A stretch of DNA of 64,000 nucleotides from contig JAHIRF010000012.1 in the NCBI GenBank assembly GCA_018818785.1, positions 38,259 through 102,258 of the forward strand. The letters run 5' to 3'. The notes under the pieces are model-generated. The model was given only the letters and a program-made list of their open reading frames with translations. It was not told the DNA's origin and did no database searches. Both the position numbers and the translations under genes were made by a program. Of the stretch, positions 39,937 to 48,129 are shown piece after piece (positions within the stretch are counted from its first letter, which is position 1; every line of letters starts with the position of its first letter). The stretch comes from Thermoplasmatota archaeon (lineage in GTDB: Archaea; Thermoplasmatota; Thermoplasmata; UBA10834).

Positions 39937-41540
39937 TCAAACAGTAGTGCCTGCAAAAGAGTTTCTTGACCCTGCGACGGAGGGTCTTTCGGGTAGGCTC
40001 AAAGACTCAGTCAGTTCAGTAACCGACAATTCCTCAAGAGGAACTTCTGCACGCGGGTTTCCATAGTATTGTGCTATCACTCGCGGATGGTCTGTTCCAG
40101 TGAGAATCCTTCTGTAGACAAGAATGCCGCTGATTCGTGTGGTATCTGGGTTCTTCTCAGAAAGCGAGGTCTTGCCATTGTACAATTCGTGTATGTGTAT
40201 CTCATCGGCGTGCACGAGCGATGACGAGATGTTCACAACAAAGACATAGGGTTCCCCCAAGCTAGGTACATTCTTGTCGTACTTCGCGTTGAATTTCTGC
40301 AGAATCTTGCTCTTGAGACGTGATGTGTCCAGGCCATGAACTCCGCTGGCGTGCCGAACGACTCTCTCCGGTTGGAGATTGTATACTTCAAGTATCGGGC
40401 TCTGAATTGTGAGATGTGGTCTTGAGTCATACGGCCCTCGTAGCCCGTTCACGGTCCTTCGGACGTCGACACGATGTCGCCTTCGTAGTAGACTTATGAC
40501 TTCGAGCTCACAGAGAGTGTCTTCTGCACGGTCGTTCCTTTGAAGGTCTTTTCGGCATTGCCCCAATCCTGGCAGGTCCTGACCCAGACGACTGAATATG
40601 TCATCCCAATATGCAATGATATTCCTGGAGTAGTACATTCGGTCGATCTTCGAGGCCTCTGTTATCGCAGTGTTGATATCTGTTGCATTCTGAAGCTCCA
40701 CAATTGCAGCGGATAGTTCGCTGTCGGTTGCCATCTTATGGTCGAACATGTAGAGTAGTAGATGTCGAGGTGCACTCTCGACACACATGCTAGTGAACCA
40801 TTCCTTGGAAACGAATCTGCAGATGTTCGGTATCCTCGTGAGATTCTGGATGAGCTGGTCGCAGTCGACTGATCTTGGCGGATGCTGTATCTCATCGATA
40901 AGCATGAGTGCCTGGAAGACCTGATTGTTTTCTCCTTTGGCTACGGATTTCACATCGAGTCCCATCGCCTCTGAGATTTCACGTACGCTTCCTACGCAGG
41001 AGTCGATTACGATTCGGTCATCGCCATCATCCGATTCAAGGAGGTCGGATATTGTATCCTTCAGTATATCCATGCGAATGTCAAAACGGAGAGTATCCGG
41101 TTCGTTCCAGGCTTTCAATCGTTCGACAAGCCCAATGGTGTCATCCTTGAAGAGTGCACGGAATATGTCGGATACATCCACGAGGAGCCGCGAAGGGGCA
41201 ACCTCGAGGTAATCGTCGAATCTCCGGAATCCATGGTCATTCTCAATCTTCCCGATACCCTCGAATAGGTGATCTCGCTCCCCGATACCGAAGAAGTCGA
41301 ACAGCGGATAGTCCTGAAGAATCTCCGAGAGGTAATGAGTAATGAATTCGCAATCTTCTTTGTGGATTCTTATCAGAATCTCGCAAAGACAGTACGAGCC
41401 GAAACCGTCAGGGAGCTTGCCTACTGTGGATGCCAACCTCTTCAACCCATCAGCCGAGTATGCATCCATAATTGACGCATTCTCGATGCATGCAGTCCGA
41501 ATGGCTACGGGTCCGTTCTCAGCCACTCTCGTGAACATAT
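39937..41540 (-). pseudogene. Large unrecognised protein, C-terminal part, cut by IS21
   Basis: 533 codons from the insertion point to the stop. A long helical region is followed from ~residue 350 by a segment that could be a PD-(D/E)XK-type nuclease fold: CELEVISLLRRRHRVDV, ..HLTIQSPILEVYN.., then KSKILQKFNAKY and YVFVVNISSS. The assignment is tentative. The apparent ATG at 41538 lies in the target duplication. Deleting the IS and one duplicated 6-mer joins it in frame to the 62 codons at 43748-43937, giving ~595 aa. The gene is therefore interrupted, probably recently. Confidence 0.7.
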
Positions 41541-41591
41541 TGTCAATGGCGGTTGAAAAGTTACCAGTTCCGCCGGTCTAATGTTGACCAG
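41541..41591 (+). repeat. IS21 left inverted repeat
   Basis: Pairs with 43697-43747 on the opposite strand; identity is near complete over the inner ~42 bases and weaker over the outer nine. Confidence 0.9.
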
Positions 41592-41625
41592 CCCCATCCG
41601 GTCCCTGAGCGACCGGGGGCTGGGT

Positions 41626-42900
41626 ATGAGGACCGAAGCGGAGGGGTCAGAGATGAGAGAACGATACAGACAGGGCATGTCGATAAGTCAGATAGCAAGG
41701 GAGGAGGGGCTGGCTCGGATCACCGTGAGAAGATACGTCCAGACCGATGTCCCTCCAGCCTACGTGAGATCGAAGAACAGGGAGAGCAAGCTCGACCCGT
41801 TCAAGCCGTTCATCAGGCAGCGCCTGAAGGAATACCCTCTCAGCGCTGCCCGACTGCTCTCGGAGATCCGCGAGCAGGGATACACGGGCGGGTACACCAT
41901 CCTCAAGGAGTTCACGAGCTCACTCAGGCATGACAGGTCAATCCAGGCCGAGATACGTTTCGAGACCCTTCCAGGAGAACAGGCCCAGGTCGACTGGATA
42001 GACTTCAAGCGCGTCGTTATCGACGGCGAGATGAGGCATCTCTGGGCCTTCGCCGCGGTCCTCGGACACTCAAGGATGCGCTTCGTCAGGTTCACGACCG
42101 ACGCCACGACCCCAACATTCATCTCGTGCCACATGGACGCATTCGACTACTTCGGAGGATATACGAAGACCATCCTCTACGACAACACCAAGAACGTCGT
42201 GCTCAAGAGGGCGCTCAAGTCCTCGGACTCCCAGTGGAACCCGCTCTTCCGCGATTTCTTCACGCACTACGACTTCACGCCCAGGCTGTGCAAGCCCGGG
42301 ATAGAGGGCGCGAAGACCAAGGGCAAGGTCGAACGCATGGTCCAGCATGTCAGAAAGGATTTCTACCTCGGCCTCGATTTCGATTCCCTTCCCACCCTGA
42401 ACTCCCTGGCGCTGACGTGGTGCGACGAGGTCAACGCGAAGGTGCACGGAACGACATACGAGGTGCCGTTCGAGAGGCTCAAGCTCGAGAACCTCAGACC
42501 ACTGAACTCCGTCGTCCCATACCAGATAGCCCAGACGGAGTTCAGGAGAATCACCAGGGACTGCTTCGTCTCGTACCAGTCGAACAAGTACTCCGTTCCC
42601 TGGAGGCACGCTGGCAGGAACTGCAGGCTCATCATCAAGAACGGGAGGCTGGACGTCCTCGTCGACGACGAGGTCGTCGCCTCGCACGAGGTCGTCCCAG
42701 GAGCACACAGGTGCATCAAGCTCAAGGAGCACTTCGAGGGACTCTACAAGGCCATCCTCGTGGAGAACAGGGAGAGGCACCAAGACAGGCTCGAGAGGAA
42801 CGCCCCCGTCTCACTGTTGAGTCGCCAGGCCCATGATGTGGATGTCGAGCGGCGAGACCTCGGGTTCTACGAACGGTTCTCGACTGGAGGCGGTCCCTGA
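41626..42900 (+). CDS. istA: IS21 transposase IstA
   Basis: 424 aa from ATG 41626 (an earlier in-frame ATG at 41581 overlaps the terminal repeat). An HTH region (GMSISQIAREEGLARITVRRYVQ) precedes the rve integrase core: Asp in AQVDWIDFKRVVIDGE, second Asp in TILYDNTKNVVLK, and Glu in TKGKVERMVQHV, giving the DDE triad. The C-terminal beta domain has SNKYSVPW. It cuts and joins DNA with IstB. The TGATG overlap couples it to istB. Confidence 0.95.
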   Translation: MRTEAEGSEMRERYRQGMSISQIAREEGLARITVRRYVQTDVPPAYVRSKNRESKLDPFKPFIRQRLKEYPLSAARLLSEIREQGYTGGYTILKEFTSSLRHDRSIQAEIRFETLPGEQAQVDWIDFKRVVIDGEMRHLWAFAAVLGHSRMRFVRFTTDATTPTFISCHMDAFDYFGGYTKTILYDNTKNVVLKRALKSSDSQWNPLFRDFFTHYDFTPRLCKPGIEGAKTKGKVERMVQHVRKDFYLGLDFDSLPTLNSLALTWCDEVNAKVHGTTYEVPFERLKLENLRPLNSVVPYQIAQTEFRRITRDCFVSYQSNKYSVPWRHAGRNCRLIIKNGRLDVLVDDEVVASHEVVPGAHRCIKLKEHFEGLYKAILVENRERHQDRLERNAPVSLLSRQAHDVDVERRDLGFYERFSTGGGP

Positions 42901-43694
42901 TGGCGGACGACCTCACCATGGAGCGCCTCCGCGAGAGCCTCCTCCAGCTGAGGATGTTCACAGCCGAGAGCATAGTCGATTCAGTGCTCGAGCAGGCAGT
43001 CTCCAAAGACATGTCATTCATCGATGTGCTGGACCACCTCCTCGGAGAGGAGGTGCGATCCAGGAGGGCGTCCACGATAGAGACGAGGACGAGGCTCGCG
43101 GGGTTCCCCGCGAAGAAGACCATAGACGAGTTCGACCTCTCATTCCAGCCGTCGATAGATAAGAAGCTGTTCGCGGACCTCAGGACCCTGAGGTTCGTCG
43201 CGAACCACGAGAACGTCATTGTCCTCGGTCCTCCAGGCGTCGGCAAGACCCATATCGCCATAGGATTGGGTATGGAGGCGATCAGGGCTGGGTATTCCGC
43301 GTACTACGCCAACTCGACCACGATAATCGAGAAGCTGAAGAGGGCGAGCGCAAGAGGCACCCTCGACAGGACCCTGAGGAAGCTCTCGGGCTACAGGGTC
43401 CTGATAGTGGACGAGATAGGCTATCTCCCGATGGACCGGGAGGGCTCCCACCTGTTCTTCCAGCTCGTGTCGAGGAGATACGAGAAGGGCTCGACCATAT
43501 TCACCTCGAACAAGAGCTACGGGGAGTGGGGAGAGGTGCTGGGGGACAATGTCATCGCCTCTGCTGTGTTGGATCGTATCCTCCACCACAGCATCACCGT
43601 GAATGTCAAAGGCGAGAGCTACAGGTTGCAGGCGCGTAAGAGGGCTGGTGTGCCCTATCCTCCGCCTGCGAAGGAGGTCGGCAAGGCTAAATAG
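42900..43694 (+). CDS. istB: IS21 helper ATPase IstB
   Basis: 264 aa AAA+ protein, DnaC-like. Walker A LGPPGVGKTHIAIGLG near residue 110, Walker B VLIVDEIGYLPMD, sensor I TIFTSNKS, and Arg-rich box VLDRILHHS. It selects target DNA and activates IstA. Intact and of normal length. Confidence 0.95.
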   Translation: MADDLTMERLRESLLQLRMFTAESIVDSVLEQAVSKDMSFIDVLDHLLGEEVRSRRASTIETRTRLAGFPAKKTIDEFDLSFQPSIDKKLFADLRTLRFVANHENVIVLGPPGVGKTHIAIGLGMEAIRAGYSAYYANSTTIIEKLKRASARGTLDRTLRKLSGYRVLIVDEIGYLPMDREGSHLFFQLVSRRYEKGSTIFTSNKSYGEWGEVLGDNVIASAVLDRILHHSITVNVKGESYRLQARKRAGVPYPPPAKEVGKAK

Positions 43695-43696
43695 AA

Positions 43697-43747
43697 CTGG
43701 TCAACATTAGACCGGCGGAACTGGTAACTTTTCAACCGGCGGTAACA
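43697..43747 (-). repeat. IS21 right inverted repeat
   Basis: Complement of the left end; the final bases ACA on the plus strand correspond to the TGT terminus. It is followed by the second copy of the ACATAT duplication. Confidence 0.9.
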
Positions 43748-43937
43748 ACATATCCTCCACCTCAGACGGAGCCACGGCATGAAGAGGCCTGAGACATGCC
43801 TGATAGGATGACAGGACCGAACTGTCGGATGGAATCGGCGCCGCAAGAAACAAGGGCCCGAGTCTGGAGACAATGCGTTTCGTACTAGTCGCCAACCCAA
43901 TGGCTGAGAATGCGGAGTTGCCCGAAGACAGGAACAT
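43748..43937 (-). pseudogene. N-terminal part of the gene split by IS21
   Basis: 62 codons from ATG 43937 ending ...AVAPSEVED at the insertion point. The distance from this ATG to the ATG at 41538, less IS and duplication (2399-2213=186), is a multiple of three, so the two parts were one frame. It contains LGPLFLAAPIPSDSSVLSSYQ. No family recognised. Confidence 0.65.
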
Positions 43938-44026
43938 TGTCTCTCAATATAGGGAAGAACTTTCAGTAGTATGTTGAGTCAATCACCGTAGCTGAGGAAG
44001 ATCTGATGGAAGACGGATCTCTAGCT

Positions 44027-44347
44027 TCAGATCACAGTGAGGTCGAGAACCAAGCCTCGGACAATGCGACATCCACGGAGCATGGGAGCCGGGAACACGA
44101 ATCGAACATGAGATATGTTCTCAGGAGACTTGGGGAGGTGATTAGCAATGGAAGATGAGTTGAGAATCCATTGGGGACACTCTTCGAAGAAGTGGTTGCT
44201 ACAGATTACTGTCGTCATTGTATCAGTGTCGCAGAAGACTATCTCGTTCGCTTTCGCAGATATCTCCTCTTCGAAACCGATCTGTCCTCTGGCAATGTCC
44301 TCAATATCTTGGATTGATCTGCAATCCTGGTTACCATTCTTCAGATA
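44027..44347 (-). pseudogene. Fragment of a NadR-like nucleotide kinase
   Basis: The frame contains DIEDIARGQIGFEEEISAKANEIVFCDTDTMTTVICSNHFFEECPQWI, written here as the middle of a NadR-type ribosylnicotinamide kinase domain (Walker-B-like CDTDTMTT). The P-loop start and the C-terminal half are missing and the remaining residues do not match. It begins where the rpiB-like gene ends, so it was the last gene of the operon. It may have been truncated by the rearrangements around the IS21 insertion. Confidence 0.5.
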
Positions 44348-44825
44348 GATTTCGCCGATTAAACCACTCTGAGATGAGAGAACCCGCACTATTGAGCCTT
44401 TCAATTCTGCTAACGGTCTTCTCTGTGGGAGCATAATGTGTGCTGAGCCATTCCCATAGTATCTCTCTGGGACTATCGATAATTGTCCTGGTTCCAACTA
44501 TCATTATGTTCGCGTCTAGTTTCCTTCTTGCGTGCACCGCACTCATTTTGTTCGGACACATCGCAGCTCTTATTCCTCTGAACCGGTTGGCAATGATTGC
44601 CATCCCTTGCCCCGTCGAACAACACAGGATTCCAGAGCTTGCCTCTCGTTTCAGAATCATACCTGCGACTTCGACTGCAAATTCTATATAATCGACTGGA
44701 TTCTCGGAATGTGTCCCAATATCTTGGTGATTGACTCCAAATTCCTTGAGAGAAGCTATCAAGGATGACTTTAATTCATAGCCTCCGTGGTCAGATCCAA
44801 TGGCAATGATATCACTGGAATTCAT
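44331..44825 (-). CDS. RpiB-like sugar-phosphate isomerase
   Basis: 164 aa from ATG 44825 with GGAGG eight bases upstream. Fold signatures of ribose-5-phosphate isomerase B: IAIGSDHGGYELKSSL, and GILCCSTGQGMAIIANRFRGIRAA containing the catalytic-site Cys. The family motif ARxHNDAN reads ARRKLDAN, so the ring-opening His is replaced by Lys and the next Asn by Leu. This suggests an altered substrate, perhaps a non-ribose or open-chain sugar phosphate. Member of the thrS operon. Confidence 0.82.
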   Translation of the reverse strand: MNSSDIIAIGSDHGGYELKSSLIASLKEFGVNHQDIGTHSENPVDYIEFAVEVAGMILKREASSGILCCSTGQGMAIIANRFRGIRAAMCPNKMSAVHARRKLDANIMIVGTRTIIDSPREILWEWLSTHYAPTEKTVSRIERLNSAGSLISEWFNRRNLSEEW

Positions 44826-44857
44826 ATTCCAATCCTCCATTCCATGTACAAATTCGT

Positions 44858-45241
44858 CTAGTCCCTCTCAAAGAACTCAAGGACGATTCCATTGCAGTCC
44901 CTAAAGAAAACATATGTGCCTCCGGTCGAACTTCGTTGGGGTTTTCCGAGGAATCTCTGGTTCTTCTTGCTTCTTGAATAGATATCCATGATGTCATCGA
45001 CTTCAAAGGACAAATGCTTGATCCCTGCTGTTCGCAAATCGGCATGAATATCGTCATCATATGGCATCGTCCCGACGTTCGGAGAACAGAAGAGTTCAAG
45101 TCTAATGTCTCCCAATGTCATCCATGCTCTCTCACGGTCATTCTTATGTTCAAGAATGTCAAGTTTGAATCCAAGGTTCTCATAGAACTCAATTGACTGC
45201 TTGATGTCCAACACTGTCAGTGCTATATGTTCGAGTCTCAT
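44858..45241 (-). CDS. VOC-family (glyoxalase/bleomycin-resistance-like) protein
   Basis: 127 aa from the ATG starting MRLEHIALTVLDIKQSIEFYENLGF, a classic VOC opening, with two beta-alpha-beta repeats and a C-terminal metal-ligand Glu in GIVLEFFERD. His in LEHIAL and KHLSFEVDD are the other candidate ligands. Could be a lyase, isomerase or a drug-binding resistance protein; the neighbours leave both open. Confidence 0.82.
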   Translation of the reverse strand: MRLEHIALTVLDIKQSIEFYENLGFKLDILEHKNDRERAWMTLGDIRLELFCSPNVGTMPYDDDIHADLRTAGIKHLSFEVDDIMDIYSRSKKNQRFLGKPQRSSTGGTYVFFRDCNGIVLEFFERD

Positions 45242-45266
45242 TTCACTTCTCAATCCCCTTTGTCAT

Positions 45267-45980
45267 CTATCTCTCCTTTGAATTTCCGCCCATTGCGATG
45301 TGTATCGCAACATCAAGTATTTGTTTCATTCTAATCCGCGTTCCATTATCCAATCTGAGACTTCTATTCCTGTTCCCATCACATGTGTCAGAATCAGAAT
45401 TGAAGATTGGATCTCTGGTGATATTCTCAGATACAACTAGGATGATAAATGATCTCTTGCCTCTTGTTTGGGATAGGAATTCCGACGACTCCATATCGAT
45501 ACCCAAGTAGCCTTCTCTCTGCAGTCTTCTCACGAGTTCAGGAGTCTCTCTTCGGATACAATCAATGCTATATACGCTGCCATAAATGGGCTCGCTATCG
45601 ATTTGTCCAAGAAGCTTGTTCATTCTATCGTTGATTGATAGGCCAGGATAGTAGTTGCCTCTCCGTCCATTAAAATCGTCGCTTGCCTTATCAGGGAGAA
45701 TCATTCTTCCTGCAGAGATATCTTCTCGGAGCGCTCCTACAAATCCTACTCCAATGAAGAGATTTGACATGGTCAAATATCCCTTGACAGCTTTCTTGAT
45801 TTCACGGGGCCCCGAGTGCACTCCCGTGATTAGCACTTTCTCCCCATCTTGTTGGACAATCATGGGACTATCGTACGGAGAGTCCGGATTAGCAATCTGT
45901 CTTAAGAGACCATACTCTAAGGCAATCCTGGAACAACTTCCGCCGAATGTGAATATCACACCTCTACATTCAGATTCCAA
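45267..45980 (-). CDS. Nucleoside phosphorylase/nucleosidase-like protein
   Basis: 237 aa. VLITGVHSGPREIKKAV, FIGVGFVGALREDISAGRMILPDKA and the ribose-binding motif GIDMESSEFL are typical of the purine nucleoside phosphorylase/MTA nucleosidase fold. It would cleave an N-glycosidic bond, releasing base and ribose(-1-phosphate). The base-site residues are not recognisable. Its presence with RpiB-like, PRTase and nucleotidyltransferase genes points to nucleoside or sugar chemistry. Confidence 0.72.
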   Translation of the reverse strand: MESECRGVIFTFGGSCSRIALEYGLLRQIANPDSPYDSPMIVQQDGEKVLITGVHSGPREIKKAVKGYLTMSNLFIGVGFVGALREDISAGRMILPDKASDDFNGRRGNYYPGLSINDRMNKLLGQIDSEPIYGSVYSIDCIRRETPELVRRLQREGYLGIDMESSEFLSQTRGKRSFIILVVSENITRDPIFNSDSDTCDGNRNRSLRLDNGTRIRMKQILDVAIHIAMGGNSKER

Positions 45981-45996
45981 ATCGATTCCTCTCCGA

Positions 45997-47601
45997 CTAC
46001 CTCGATTGTACAGACGCGAGTCTGGTAAGGAATTCCCTTTCTGAGACTATCACTGTATCCCCGATTAGCAGTTGCCAAGGGAGAATCTCAGATGGATTGA
46101 TGCGTCTCCTGAAGAAATCATAGCAGGGGAGACCAAATTCCGTAAGCAGATTCTCTATGGTCGGTTTATCAAGGGATTCTAGTTTGATTCCTCTCCTATA
46201 TAATTCAAGTAAAAGGCCACCGGTCCTCCGATCTCCTCTATATGCGATTGTCTCATATAGATATGTTCCAGGGTTTAATACGTGAATCGATGATGACTGT
46301 CTGATATGTGAATTTCTGAGGATATCATCAAATCCATTGGTCAATTCAGTCAGATGTCTCTCAATATTCTCGACATCCTCATATTCGCATCTCTGCATCG
46401 GTGTGCAGGGGGTTGGTACTAAGGGATTAGTCCGTATAGAGAGGCCCCGAATATTATTATGATTCTCATCTGCAATGTTCTTGACGAAATTTATAATGGC
46501 CATCCTATCATCTTTCCTTTCATGCGGAAGACCAATCATGAAGTACAATCCAATTCGGTTCAGACCTTTGGATATCATCATTTTGATATTCCTTTCAACC
46601 AATTGAGGATCCATATTCTTTCCCAGCAGTCTGAGCAAATCTCTTGATGGAGTTTCGATTCCAAACGTCAACATTCTCGAATCCACACAAGATAATCCAG
46701 AATATTCTGTAATGCTGTGATCCGTACAATTGAGGGATGCAAGTCTGCTTCCTTTCTCATCATTGAGTTCATCTGCCCGGAGAGAACCCATGACTATTCG
46801 ATGCCCGCTCTTGCGCAGGTATTCTATGATTGCGTCAAATTCGCTGTGCTGTGTTATTGATGCTGAATTCACGATTAAAGTGTTTGTATTGCGATTTTCA
46901 AGATTGGAGACCTCCCTCTTGATATTCACCAAATCTGCTTCGACATAATGCCAGTACCATGTCAATGCACAGAAGTAACATTTTTTGCGACAACCAGTAT
47001 TCATCAGAATACTCACGATGCCATTGCCATCGGATGAACAATAGAATCTCGGGCGGGTCTTGTCTTTATTGAAGTGCAACTCATATCTGGATTTGATGCT
47101 CTTGATAGTGTGATCATTATTGAACTCAGGATTGACCAAGGATGGAATGTAAATGTCTGGAATGTCAGTCAATCCCCATAATCTGGACTTTCTATCGCGC
47201 TCACTGGGGGTCTGTTTTGAGAGATGTCGCACAATGCTGATGAGAGACTCCGAGGAAGGACTTGTTACGGCGATGTCTATGAATTCCGCGAGTGGTTCGG
47301 GATTCGGAAGCCCTATCCCTCCAACAACCACAAATGGATATTCACTGGTTCTATCTACGGAATGGAAAGGTACATCCATCTTCTTGAGAGCCGCGAAAAT
47401 GAGAGGGTATTGAAGTGAATTCACAACAGACATAAGAATAACGTCAAAGGATTTACCATCGATCCTCTGTGAATCATCGACGAAGTGCACCTCTGTATGA
47501 ACATTGCCCAGACTTCGCAAGTCCACCAATATATTCAATAGACCTAGTTGGAGGCCATAGAGTTCAGGGGGCGTGAATGAGATTGCGGCAATTCGCATCA
47601 T
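45997..47601 (-). CDS. Radical SAM protein, B12-binding-type architecture
   Basis: 534 aa. N-terminal ~150 residues look like the cobalamin-binding Rossmann domain of B12-type radical SAM enzymes (FDVILMSVVNSLQYPLIFAAL; FVVVGGIGLPNPEPLAEF), without an obvious DxHxxG. The cluster motif GCRKKCYFCALTWYWHY (CX3CX2C) is near residue 210, followed by TFGIETPSRDLLRLLGK and a FMIGLPHERKDD barrel strand. Start overlaps the preceding nucleotidyltransferase. Reaction unknown; methylation or ring chemistry are typical of relatives. Confidence 0.83.
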   Translation of the reverse strand: MMRIAAISFTPPELYGLQLGLLNILVDLRSLGNVHTEVHFVDDSQRIDGKSFDVILMSVVNSLQYPLIFAALKKMDVPFHSVDRTSEYPFVVVGGIGLPNPEPLAEFIDIAVTSPSSESLISIVRHLSKQTPSERDRKSRLWGLTDIPDIYIPSLVNPEFNNDHTIKSIKSRYELHFNKDKTRPRFYCSSDGNGIVSILMNTGCRKKCYFCALTWYWHYVEADLVNIKREVSNLENRNTNTLIVNSASITQHSEFDAIIEYLRKSGHRIVMGSLRADELNDEKGSRLASLNCTDHSITEYSGLSCVDSRMLTFGIETPSRDLLRLLGKNMDPQLVERNIKMMISKGLNRIGLYFMIGLPHERKDDRMAIINFVKNIADENHNNIRGLSIRTNPLVPTPCTPMQRCEYEDVENIERHLTELTNGFDDILRNSHIRQSSSIHVLNPGTYLYETIAYRGDRRTGGLLLELYRRGIKLESLDKPTIENLLTEFGLPCYDFFRRRINPSEILPWQLLIGDTVIVSEREFLTRLASVQSR

Positions 47602-47612
47602 TCCCAGGCATA

Positions 47613-48128
47613 TCACCCAGTTTCATGTCGAGATTCCTGTGAGAGTGTTTGTTCAATCAATTCTGCTCTTCTGATTCTTCCTGTCTCGCGAGAGCGTCTC
47701 AATTCAAGTTCGAGTGGGAAGAAACTCAATTTATATCCGCACAATTCATCCTTGATCGCGTCTGAGAGGTTGAATAGATTTCTCCAACGTCCCTCTCTCC
47801 AATAAGTGAGTTCTGCTACTACATCTACTTGGATATCACGCATTTCATAAGTACCAAAGAATGCTCTCAATCTGACCTTTGTCGTCTCCGTCTCCTTTTC
47901 TGTGATTCTATATTCAGGCGCAGCAATCCGGTGATTGGAAAGTAGATTGTCAGTAAGGAGTACTCCTTCCTTGGTTGTCAGAACGTCGATATCTTTTGGC
48001 ACAATATCTACTCCCTGAAGAAACAAACCCGTGCCTCCCATGAATGACCATTCTAATTCGGAATCATCGAGCATCTTGGCTATTCTCAGGATTACTCTTC
48101 GGAAGTTCTCGAGATTTCGTTCGTTCAT
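47613..48128 (-). CDS. Nucleotidyltransferase-like protein
   Basis: 171 aa. The minimal nucleotidyltransferase signature SFMGGTGLFLQGVDIVPKDIDVLTT (GG..x..D-I-D) near residue 30, with a later acidic residue in DIQVDVVAEL. Such folds adenylylate small molecules, proteins or tRNAs, and include antibiotic-modifying enzymes. It starts 2 nt after thrS and overlaps the radical SAM gene, so it belongs to the same operon. Confidence 0.75.
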   Translation of the reverse strand: MNERNLENFRRVILRIAKMLDDSELEWSFMGGTGLFLQGVDIVPKDIDVLTTKEGVLLTDNLLSNHRIAAPEYRITEKETETTKVRLRAFFGTYEMRDIQVDVVAELTYWREGRWRNLFNLSDAIKDELCGYKLSFFPLELELRRSRETGRIRRAELIEQTLSQESRHETG

Positions 48129-48129
48129 G

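Larger units (their letters stand above)
41541..43747 (+). mobile_element. Complete IS21-family insertion sequence
   Basis: 2207 bp with istA and istB overlapping by one base. Ends begin TGT and form imperfect 51-bp inverted repeats (41541-41591 and 43697-43747) sharing GGTTGAAAAGTTACCAG. A 6-bp target duplication ACATAT flanks it (41535-41540 and 43748-43753). Both reading frames are intact and the GC content is higher than the surroundings, so this is a recent and probably functional arrival. Confidence 0.93.

Noticed and set aside
41538..41540. ATG at 41538 as the native start of the large gene
   Set aside because: It lies in the IS target duplication and the frame continues in the sequence on the other side of the IS.
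42126..42836. Long frames overlapping istA
   Set aside because: Frame shadows of the high-GC transposase gene.
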